This document shows positions 1-6,490 of a stretch of 13,088 bases of DNA, piece after piece. The translations under genes were made by a program, and so were the position numbers. The stretch spans positions 1-13,088 of the forward strand of contig JADFKI010000071.1 of assembly GCA_022565015.1 (NCBI GenBank), in the 5' to 3' direction. The notes beneath the pieces were generated by a model that was not told the DNA's origin, did not search any database, and was given only the letters and a program-made list of their open reading frames with translations. Source of the DNA: Chloroflexota bacterium (GTDB taxonomy: Bacteria; Chloroflexota; Dehalococcoidia; Lucifugimonadales; JADFKI01). Numbering within the stretch: position 1 is the stretch's first letter; every line of letters begins with the position of its first letter.

Positions 1-993
1 AAGTCCGTCCAATACTCCGTACTTGTAGTCGCTCAAGAATCGATCGTACTCATAGTTGGCTGCGCCGTGGCCAAGCAGGGCGTCGTGATAATTCGGTAGA
101 TATTTCTGTTGGACGAGATGAACATCGGCCTTTGCGACTCCCATTCCCAAGAACCAGGCGACATCTATGACGGCAGGCCCTGTGTTTGGAAGCTGCCAGT
201 CTAGCGCCCAAACGGTCCTCGGCTCGCCTCGCTTGTCCCACAGTAAATTTCCTTGGTGGAAGTCGCCGTGACATAAAGTCACCGGCATCCTCTTCAAGTC
301 AGATATGAGAGTCGGCAGATAGCTCGAAAAACCGCCGCAAATTCGGACTTCTGTAGTCGAAAGCGCGGGCTCCAATGCGTCCTTCATTTTTCTCCATGAC
401 TCATCGTAAGTATCATAGAGGAACCTTCGCGAGTAACTATCTACGTCTGCCAGCCATGTGAACCCGTCGAGTACTGGATCATCCCACCATTTGGCATGCA
501 TCTTGGAAAGTTCCCTCACGGCGAGCTTGGCCTCGGATTCTGTAAGCCACCTCTTGTCAAGGGGAACTCCGGCCTTCGATATGGCCCGGATCTCTTCCAA
601 GAGAAGCACCGCAACATCCGACCTTTCTTTGGCAGCGCCGAAATACATTCTCGGCATGTTCATCGGGATGGCGTCACCAAGATTTTGATAAAGCGCGATC
701 TCCGCTCGAAACATGTCAAATTCGTTAGCACGTTTGCGATTGCCGGGTATTCGGCTGACGAACTTGGCGAACATGGAACCGGGCAGTCCCTCGGCTCGTA
801 CGTCATACTCCACCGCTATTCTGGCAAGGCTGCTGGTTCGCGATTGATCTGCGCCAATCGGCTCCACCCGAAAGCTGGTAACAGCCTGGTCATCAAGGAC
901 GCCGCCTGTCCGCAGCGCCTGTGTCAGCCACTCGGCGGTCACGTCTTCGTATCGTTCGGGGATATCCAGATAGGGTTCCGGTGATGAGCTCAT
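1..993 (-). CDS. Kinase-like small-molecule phosphotransferase (APH/EcKL-type), C-terminus cut by window edge
   Basis: The minus strand is open from an ATG at 991-993 to the window edge: 331 codons with no stop, so the C-terminus is missing. A good Shine-Dalgarno (GGAGG, 6 nt before the ATG) supports this start. The protein has the kinase-like phosphotransferase fold. Visible landmarks are a likely ATP-binding lysine in FAKF (K77), the catalytic loop CHGDFHQGN at residues 241-249 (D244, N249) and the metal-binding aspartate in LDWQ (D265). The DWQ form and the spacing resemble the ecdysteroid-kinase-like/CHK and aminoglycoside phosphotransferase group, which phosphorylates hydroxyls of small molecules with ATP. 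The substrate cannot be read from sequence, and antibiotic resistance should not be assumed. It starts 31 nt after mutL on the same strand, so co-transcription is likely. Third codon positions look clearly more AT-rich than in mutL, which may mean a different origin. No signal peptide is visible. Confidence 0.85.
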   Translation of the reverse strand, partial: MSSSPEPYLDIPERYEDVTAEWLTQALRTGGVLDDQAVTSFRVEPIGADQSRTSSLARIAVEYDVRAEGLPGSMFAKFVSRIPGNRKRANEFDMFRAEIALYQNLGDAIPMNMPRMYFGAAKERSDVAVLLLEEIRAISKAGVPLDKRWLTESEAKLAVRELSKMHAKWWDDPVLDGFTWLADVDSYSRRFLYDTYDESWRKMKDALEPALSTTEVRICGGFSSYLPTLISDLKRMPVTLCHGDFHQGNLLWDKRGEPRTVWALDWQLPNTGPAVIDVAWFLGMGVAKADVHLVQQKYLPNYHDALLGHGAANYEYDRFLSDYKYGVLDGL

Positions 994-1024
994 ATTGTGC
1001 CTCCGAATAGGTTGGGCCAAAAGA

Positions 1025-2809
1025 CTAGCGGCGGCCGAACTCCTGCTCCAGATGGTTGATGCTCAGGTGGATGATGGTCGGGCGGCCGTGAGGGCAGCTG
1101 TGCGGCTGCAGGCACTGCTCAAGCTGGCGCGTCAGCTCCATCATCTCCTGGTGCGAGAGGCTCTTGCCCGCCCGTATGGCGCCGTGACAGGCGATGGAGT
1201 ACGCAGCCCGCTCCTCCCACGATTCGAACTCTCCTGCGCTGGACAGCTCGTCGAGGACGTCTACCAGGGCGGCCGCGGGGTCGGAATCGGCCAGGACCGT
1301 CGGCACGCCGCGGATGATGCACACGCGGCCGCCGAAGGGCTCAACGTCCAGCCCCAGGCCCGCGATGACATCGGCCTCGGTCTTGAGTATCTCCAGCCGT
1401 CTGGGATCGAGCTCGACGGTCACGGGCTCCAGCAGCTTCTGGACTTGCGGCTGCTTCTGCGCCAGCTCGGACCGCACCCGCTCGAAGACGATCCGCTCGT
1501 GTGCGGCATGCTGGTCTATGAGGTACATGCCGTCGGGACCCTCCGCGACCACGTATGTGTTTCGCACCTGTCCGAGCACCCGAAGCACGGGCAAGGCGTT
1601 CTTCGGAAGGGCAGGGGATTCCTGGGCACGAACCATTTCAGAGGCAACCTCGCCTGCTTTTCTCTCGGCGTCCGGGCCGTTCGCGATTTGCCGTTCGCCC
1701 TTGTCCGAAAAAGGCTCGGTGGGCCAAAAGGCGGCCGGGGTTACCGTTGGATACCCTGACGAGGGTGCGACGCCGGTCGTGTAAGCGCGTCTCACCTGGG
1801 GCACCGGCGAGAATGCTATGAGCGTGTCCCTGGCCGCGCGCTGCAGCGTAGAGAACACCACGTCCTGACGCCTGAAACGGACCTCTGTCTTGGAGGGGTG
1901 AGCGTTTACGTCCACCTCGTCGAAGGGAACGCTTATGTTGACGACGGCCAGCGGAAATCGGCGCTCCTTTAGGAAGCCGCGATACGCCTGCTCCAGGGCG
2001 ACGGCCAGCGTCCGGTTCTGGACCCAGCGCCGGTTCACGAAGAAGCTCATGTAGCTGCGGTTCGCGCGATCTATAGACGGCGGTCCGATCATGCCGTCGA
2101 CGCGAACGTCGACGTTATCTTGCACGTCCAACTGCTGCGCCAATTCAAGCATGCCCGTTGCGTCACGCAGACCGTAGACGCATGCGATCGCCTCACGCAG
2201 CAGTCCCGAGCCGGGGCTGCCGAACCTCCTCTGCCCGTCGACCTCCAGCGTGAACTTGACGTCGGGGCGTGCCAGCGCATAGCGTGTGACGAGCGTTTGA
2301 ATCTGATTGGCCTCCGACGTTGCGGACCGAAGAAACTTCCTTCTGGCGGGCACGTTTCTGAATAGCTGCTGGACGCTTATCACCGTGCCCCTGGGAGCGC
2401 CCTGACGCTCATTCCGAATCGTCTCGCCCTCCACGATGTCCAGGCGAGTGCCCGCATCCTCGTCGGCGCCCCTGGTGATCATGGAGACGTTGGAGACGGC
2501 TGCGATACTCGGCAGCGCCTCGCCCCTGAAGCCAAGCGTGGATATGGACTCCAGGTCCTCGGCCCTGGCGACCTTGCTTGTGGCGAAGCGCCGAAAGGCC
2601 ATGTCGACTTGATCGCCGGGTATGCCCGAGCCGTTGTCGACCACGCGTATCGACTCGACTCCGCCGCCGCGTATCTCCACCGAAATTTCGGTGGCGTCGG
2701 CGTCGAGGGAGTTCTCGACCAGCTCCTTCACGACGGAGAACGGACGCTCGATGACCTCGCCGGCGGCGATCTTCGACGATACATCGGTGGACAGTAGACG
2801 TATAACCAA
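1025..2809 (-). CDS. mutL: DNA mismatch repair protein MutL, endonuclease type
   Basis: MutL couples mismatch recognition by MutS to strand incision and excision. The 594-residue protein begins with a GHKL ATPase domain: catalytic Glu in ELVENSLDAD (E32), DNGSGI (58-63), TLGFRGEAL (91-99) and the KTE lysine (307-309). A variable linker (about 335-405) leads to the C-terminal dimerisation domain. That domain carries the metal-dependent nicking motifs DQHAAHERIVFE (432-443, matching DQHAx2Ex4E), ACHGAIR (540-546), CPHGRP (572-577) and a terminal FGR. It is therefore the endonuclease type found where MutH is absent. The start is TTG at 2807-2809: an in-frame stop lies only 18 nt upstream (2828-2830), no ATG or GTG lies between, and the homologous N-terminus (IRLLSTDVSSKIAAGEVIERP-like) begins right there. 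No clear Shine-Dalgarno is seen. mutS is not in the window. The gene sits 75 nt after the HAD gene and 31 nt before the phosphotransferase. Confidence 0.97.
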   Translation of the reverse strand: MVIRLLSTDVSSKIAAGEVIERPFSVVKELVENSLDADATEISVEIRGGGVESIRVVDNGSGIPGDQVDMAFRRFATSKVARAEDLESISTLGFRGEALPSIAAVSNVSMITRGADEDAGTRLDIVEGETIRNERQGAPRGTVISVQQLFRNVPARRKFLRSATSEANQIQTLVTRYALARPDVKFTLEVDGQRRFGSPGSGLLREAIACVYGLRDATGMLELAQQLDVQDNVDVRVDGMIGPPSIDRANRSYMSFFVNRRWVQNRTLAVALEQAYRGFLKERRFPLAVVNISVPFDEVDVNAHPSKTEVRFRRQDVVFSTLQRAARDTLIAFSPVPQVRRAYTTGVAPSSGYPTVTPAAFWPTEPFSDKGERQIANGPDAERKAGEVASEMVRAQESPALPKNALPVLRVLGQVRNTYVVAEGPDGMYLIDQHAAHERIVFERVRSELAQKQPQVQKLLEPVTVELDPRRLEILKTEADVIAGLGLDVEPFGGRVCIIRGVPTVLADSDPAAALVDVLDELSSAGEFESWEERAAYSIACHGAIRAGKSLSHQEMMELTRQLEQCLQPHSCPHGRPTIIHLSINHLEQEFGRR

Positions 2810-2884
2810 GGCGGCAATCAGACCCGATCAGATTTTCTGAATCCCAGTCTACCTGGAATGGACGCAGAGGTGAAGACGAGAGCT

Positions 2885-3325
2885 TTACGGGCTGTCGCTA
2901 TCTCCGGCAACGCCCGGCCTGAAGGCGGTGTGTTCGGGTCGTCCGCCGCTCGTAAGCTGCCGGACCGTGTCGTAGATCTGCTGCATCTCGTCGTCATCGG
3001 GATTGCGGAAGTAGTAGGGCCGGCATATGAATCCGCCGAAGCAGGTCACGATCTCCGGGTGGTCGTCGATGACGAAATCAGGCCTGACGGTTACGCCCCA
3101 CGTGACCAGTCCGGCCTCGAAGTCCTCGATGGGCTTCTGGTACACGCCGGACACGATGTCTTCAAGCTTGTGGCGACGGACCTCGGCTGTCCGAATTCCT
3201 ACGCCGGACCAGATGTAGACCTTGTGACCATCGGACACGAGCTTTTCGAAGATGTCTCTCGTGCCCGGGCGCAACGAGTTGTCCACGGCTAGTATCGTGT
3301 AATCGACGTCGAAGAATATGTTCAA
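2885..3325 (-). CDS. Small capless HAD-family phosphatase
   Basis: This 146-residue protein has all four HAD motifs: DVDYT (D6 nucleophile, D8 acid/base), S40 in IWSGVG, K64 in YQKP, and the metal-binding pair D87-D88 in FVIDDHPE. HAD enzymes of this kind hydrolyse phosphate esters through an aspartyl-phosphate. There is no insertion long enough for a cap domain, so a macromolecular or otherwise open substrate is possible; the true substrate is unknown. The start is TTG at 3323-3325, which puts the nucleophile at residue 6, as is usual for the family. The frame stays open further upstream, but an earlier start would only add non-homologous residues. The Shine-Dalgarno is weak (GAAGCGA). It lies 32 nt after the gamma-glutamyltransferase stop and 75 nt before mutL, so it probably shares their transcript. 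The last 25 or so residues are polar and probably disordered. Confidence 0.85.
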   Translation of the reverse strand: MNIFFDVDYTILAVDNSLRPGTRDIFEKLVSDGHKVYIWSGVGIRTAEVRRHKLEDIVSGVYQKPIEDFEAGLVTWGVTVRPDFVIDDHPEIVTCFGGFICRPYYFRNPDDDEMQQIYDTVRQLTSGGRPEHTAFRPGVAGDSDSP

Positions 3326-3357
3326 TCGATTCGCTTCAAAGTGTACGGATATCGAGG

Positions 3358-5013
3358 CTAGATTGAGACGGCATGGCCGTCCGACCTGGGGTCGGAGCCT
3401 CCCATCTGAACTCCGGTGTCGGCGTCCAGCATTATTACCTTGGCCGAACCGCCCATCTCGACCTCGGGATTGATGACCACCCTGTGGCCCCTGGCCTCGA
3501 GCTCCGCGGCCTCTTCAGCGGGCATGCCGGGGTCGAGCTCCAGCCTGTAGGGCTCGTCAACGTGGGCGGGATCGGTGCCCGGCCAGCTGACCCATCTCTG
3601 CGCCTCGACGGCCTGCTGCGGGTCCATGCCGTGGTCTATGATGTTGGTAAGCACCTGAACGTTCCACGGTATCTGACGGTCGCCGCCGGGCGTGCCGCCC
3701 ACGATGTTCGGCTTGCCGTCCTTCAAGGTCATGTAGGCGTTCAGCGTGTGCATGGTCCGCTTGCCGGGCTCGATTACGTTGGGATGGCCCTCGACCAGCG
3801 AGAAGCCGCGTCCTGAGCGGTTGTTCAGAAGCACGCCGGTACTTCCCGCGACGAAGCCGCTGCCGTAACCCGCGGACAGGCTGTGGATATAAGAGAGCGC
3901 GTTGCCTTCGCTGTCCATGACGCAGAAGTAGCTCGTATTGCTGTCGCCGGCCACCGGCGCGCCGAGCGGGCCCGGATTTACGACGACGGCCGCACTGGAG
4001 GTGTCGATCGACTGGCGTCGGCGCTCGGCGAACTCCTTGGAGATGAGGTCGTCCAGCGGTATCTGTCCGAAGCGAGGGTCCTTCATATAGGCGTTTCGGT
4101 CCTTGAAGGCCAGCTTCAGCGCCTCGACCATCACGTGAACTGAATCGGCGGTATTGAAGCCCATGCCGGCGAGATCGTAGCCCTCGAGTATGTTCAGTAT
4201 CTCAAGGACGAGGAATCCCTGCGACGGCGGGTTGGTCGCGTAGATCTCATGGCCACGGTAGGTCGTCGATATGGGAACGTCGTACCAATCGGTGCTGTGC
4301 TCGGCCAGCTCCTCCTCGGTGTAGAGCCCGCCTGCCGCCTGCCACGCCCTGATGATCTCTTTGGCCGTGTCTCCCCTGTAGAACTCCTCTGCGCCGCCCT
4401 TTGCGACCCGACGAAGTGTCTTGGCCAGGTTCTTGTTGACAAGGACGTCGCCCTCTTCGATGGGACGTCCGTTCTTGGTGAATATGGCCGCCGTGTCGGG
4501 GTATTCCGAGAGCACGTCCAGCAGGGCCTTGAAGCCGCGGGCCTGCCTCCTGGACACCACGTATCCCTCTTCGGCGTAGCCGATGGCGGGCTCCAGAAGC
4601 CTCTCCAGGGACATGGTCCCGTAGCGCTCGAGAATGCCCACGTAGGCGTCCACCTCGCCGGGAATGGCCGCGGAGTGCGGTCCCCTTAACGGCATGGTCT
4701 TGTAGCCCTTGTCGACGAAGAACTCGCGCGACGCCGCCCTGGGCGCCCGACCGCTACCTGAGAGCCCAGTCATCTTGCCGGTCCTAGCCTCGTACATGAG
4801 CACGAAGGGCTCGCCTCCCAGGCCGCAGGCCGCCGGGACGGTCACAGCCTCCGTCGCACCCACGGCCACGGCCGCGTCGAAGGCATTGCCGCCCTCCTGC
4901 AGCACCCGTATGCCTGCCGACGCCGCCAGGGGTGAAATGGAGCAGACCATTCCGCCCTTGCCGTATACGGTGCTGCGACCGGTCTTGACCAGAGGCTTGG
5001 AGGCTGTAGCCAT
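3358..5013 (-). CDS. ggt: Gamma-glutamyltransferase-family Ntn hydrolase, cytoplasmic form
   Basis: The 551-residue protein is a gamma-glutamyltranspeptidase-family Ntn hydrolase. Such enzymes cleave themselves to expose an N-terminal threonine, then transfer or hydrolyse gamma-glutamyl groups from glutathione-like compounds. Landmarks: early EGGNAFDAAVA (40-50), the substrate-carboxylate arginine in GSGRAP (R89), the predicted cleavage site and nucleophile T360 in SNTSYF, then LLNNRSGRGF, the oxyanion-region GGTPGGD (439-445) and the family ending GGSDPRSDGHA. The nucleophile context is NTSYF rather than the NTTHY of E. coli Ggt, a form common among uncharacterised homologues. No signal peptide is present: the N-terminus is basic and polar and runs straight into the domain, so a cytoplasmic role is inferred, unlike periplasmic or secreted Ggt. 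The ATG at 5011-5013 has a strong Shine-Dalgarno (AGGAG, 7 nt spacer). It heads the minus-strand operon. Glutathione itself may not be the substrate. Confidence 0.93.
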   Translation of the reverse strand: MATASKPLVKTGRSTVYGKGGMVCSISPLAASAGIRVLQEGGNAFDAAVAVGATEAVTVPAACGLGGEPFVLMYEARTGKMTGLSGSGRAPRAASREFFVDKGYKTMPLRGPHSAAIPGEVDAYVGILERYGTMSLERLLEPAIGYAEEGYVVSRRQARGFKALLDVLSEYPDTAAIFTKNGRPIEEGDVLVNKNLAKTLRRVAKGGAEEFYRGDTAKEIIRAWQAAGGLYTEEELAEHSTDWYDVPISTTYRGHEIYATNPPSQGFLVLEILNILEGYDLAGMGFNTADSVHVMVEALKLAFKDRNAYMKDPRFGQIPLDDLISKEFAERRRQSIDTSSAAVVVNPGPLGAPVAGDSNTSYFCVMDSEGNALSYIHSLSAGYGSGFVAGSTGVLLNNRSGRGFSLVEGHPNVIEPGKRTMHTLNAYMTLKDGKPNIVGGTPGGDRQIPWNVQVLTNIIDHGMDPQQAVEAQRWVSWPGTDPAHVDEPYRLELDPGMPAEEAAELEARGHRVVINPEVEMGGSAKVIMLDADTGVQMGGSDPRSDGHAVSI

Positions 5014-5064
5014 CGTTATCTCCTATCGCGTCTCGAAGCGTTCAAAGCTCAAACAGGGAACAGA

Positions 5065-5094
5065 ACATTAGGAAAATAGTATCAGGGCTGTCAA
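5065..5094 (-). promoter_or_regulatory. Candidate sigma-70 promoter for the ggt-HAD-mutL operon
   Basis: On the minus strand a perfect -35 hexamer TTGACA (5089-5094) is followed after 18 nt by TAATGT (5065-5070, 4 of 6 matches to TATAAT). It would start transcription about 45 nt upstream of the ggt ATG. The -10 is imperfect, so this is only a candidate. Confidence 0.4.
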
Positions 5095-5259
5095 ATTTAG
5101 GCCACCGGGGTAGACGCCCAACACCACTTGACTGCCTACCCTGAGGCGTACTCTTGCAAGGAGAAGGGACGTTATTGAGACGCGCGTAGGGATCGGGCGG
5201 GCTGGATAAACCTGCTCAAATGCGGGGAGAAGCATTGCAGGCGTTTCACCCTCATCCTG

Positions 5260-5288
5260 CCTTCTCCCATCAAGGGAGAAGGTTTTTT
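5260..5288 (+). terminator. Palindromic repeat with intrinsic-terminator shape
   Basis: A perfect 9-bp stem (CCTTCTCCC, 5260-5268, with GGGAGAAGG, 5274-5282) closes a 5-nt ATCAA loop and is followed by six T (5283-5288). By shape it is a strong Rho-independent terminator reading in the plus direction. No plus-strand gene ends upstream of it, because both flanking genes start here and diverge. Together with the CCCTCATCC lead-in at 5249-5257, it resembles the CCCTCACCC...CTCTCCC palindromic intergenic repeats seen in many bacterial genomes, so it may be a dispersed repeat rather than a dedicated terminator. Confidence 0.65.
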
Positions 5289-5511
5289 ATCGCCTTCCGT
5301 CGAGGCTCAGCCATAGAACTTCCCCTTCTCGCTGGAAGCGCGTATCCTTATTCCCAGGCAGAACCATCCTTATAAGATAGACACCCGGCCTAAGTTTGGG
5401 GTGCAATGAACTCCGCCGAAGGCCCTCCCAGAGCAGCCAGTGTGGGACAAAAATGCCTTGGGGTGTGACTGCGAGCCAGCCCTGGGCAAAAAATAATTTG
5501 GAGCCGAAATA

Positions 5512-6480
5512 TTGAATTTTGAGAGACCAACCCTTCGTGACGTCATGGAGGCCAAGAAGCGCATCGCGCCCTACGTTTGGCGAACGCCGCTGCACCACTA
5601 CCTGGGCCTGGACAACGAGCTCGACGCCGAGGTCTGGGTGAAGCACGAGAACCACCAGCGCCTGGGCGCCTTCAAGGTGCGCGGCGGCGTGAACCTCTTA
5701 TCCCAGCTCACCGACGATGAGAAGGCGCGGGGCGTGATAACGGCATCTTCGGGCAACCACGGACAGTCGGTGGCCTTTTCGGCCGGCGTATTCGGCGTGA
5801 AATGCATCGTATGCGTGCCGGAGGGGGCCAACCCCGGCAAGGTCGAGTCCATGAAAAACCTGGGCGCGCAGGTCATCCACCACGGCCCCAACTTCGACGC
5901 CGCCCGCGAGTACGCCGAGATGCTTTCAAAGGAAGAGGGCTATCGCTTCATTCACGCAGTCAACGATGCCAGGCTGATCGCCGGAGTGGGGACGTACACC
6001 CTGGAGATAATGGAAGACCTGCCCGACGTCGACTACATCATAGTGCCCCTGGGGGGCGGCAGCGGTGCCTGCGGTGCGACGATTGTCGCCAATAGCATCA
6101 ACCCCGACGTCAAGGTCATAGCGGTCCAGGGAGAAAAGGCCCAGGCCGGTTACCAGTCCTGGAAGCAGCGTAAGATCGTCGAGATGCCCATGGAGTCCAA
6201 GGCCGAGGGACTGGCAACGGCGACGGGCTACGCGCTGACCCAGGAGATACTCTGGGACCTGCTGGACGACTTCGTTCTCGTCTCCGAAGAGGAGATGGAC
6301 CGGGCCGTCGTCATGCACCTGGAGAAGACGCATAACCTGACGGAGCACGCGGGCGCCGCGTCCCTGGCGGGCGCGCTCAAGATCAAGGACAGGCTCAAGG
6401 GCAAGAAGGTAGTGATCGTCATGAGCGGAGGCAACCTGTCGTTGGACCACCTCAAGGCGGCGCTGGCCACATCCGAGTAG
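5512..6480 (+). CDS. Threonine/serine ammonia-lyase-like PLP enzyme (fold type II)
   Basis: This 322-residue enzyme belongs to the tryptophan-synthase-beta fold of PLP enzymes, closest in pattern to catabolic threonine/serine dehydratases, which turn the amino acid into a 2-oxoacid plus ammonia. Landmarks: the Schiff-base lysine K55 in LGAFKVRGG, the substrate-carboxylate loop SSGNH (79-83), the phosphate-binding glycine loop GGGSG (181-185) and the C-terminal SGGN (305-308). There is no C-terminal ACT domain, so it is not the feedback-regulated biosynthetic IlvA form. Related hydroxyaspartate, diaminopropionate or ectoine-pathway lyases cannot be excluded. The start is TTG at 5512-5514, supported by a GGAG 8 nt upstream and by an N-terminus (PTLRDVMEAKKRIAPYVWRT) that aligns with family starts; the first ATG, 33 nt later, would remove part of this. 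The LarA-like gene begins 10 nt after its stop, so the two are almost certainly co-transcribed. Confidence 0.88.
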   Translation: MNFERPTLRDVMEAKKRIAPYVWRTPLHHYLGLDNELDAEVWVKHENHQRLGAFKVRGGVNLLSQLTDDEKARGVITASSGNHGQSVAFSAGVFGVKCIVCVPEGANPGKVESMKNLGAQVIHHGPNFDAAREYAEMLSKEEGYRFIHAVNDARLIAGVGTYTLEIMEDLPDVDYIIVPLGGGSGACGATIVANSINPDVKVIAVQGEKAQAGYQSWKQRKIVEMPMESKAEGLATATGYALTQEILWDLLDDFVLVSEEEMDRAVVMHLEKTHNLTEHAGAASLAGALKIKDRLKGKKVVIVMSGGNLSLDHLKAALATSE

Positions 6481-6490
6481 GAGGCGGGAA

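Larger units (their letters stand above)
5014..5511. other. Gene-free divergent region between ggt and the ammonia-lyase gene
   Basis: These 498 bases separate two divergent operons. They contain the candidate ggt promoter, a small inverted repeat (AATGC 5219-5223 with GCATT 5232-5236), the palindromic terminator-like repeat at 5260-5288 and another short inverted repeat (CTTCC 5319-5323 with GGAAG 5334-5338). A minus-strand open frame crosses 5287-5655, but it runs into the start of the ammonia-lyase gene and has no recognised product. I see no convincing promoter for the plus-strand operon, though an A/T-rich run at 5488-5499 lies just before the ribosome binding site. Confidence 0.6.

Noticed and set aside
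995..1784. Long plus-strand frames opposite the C-terminal half of mutL
   Set aside because: They are antisense shadows of a well-supported high-GC gene, and their products match no family.
5287..5655. Minus-strand open frame of 122 codons between the divergent operons
   Set aside because: It overlaps the first 144 bases of the ammonia-lyase gene, has no recognised family and no good ribosome binding site at its start; a decayed gene remnant in 5287-5510 cannot be ruled out but cannot be supported.
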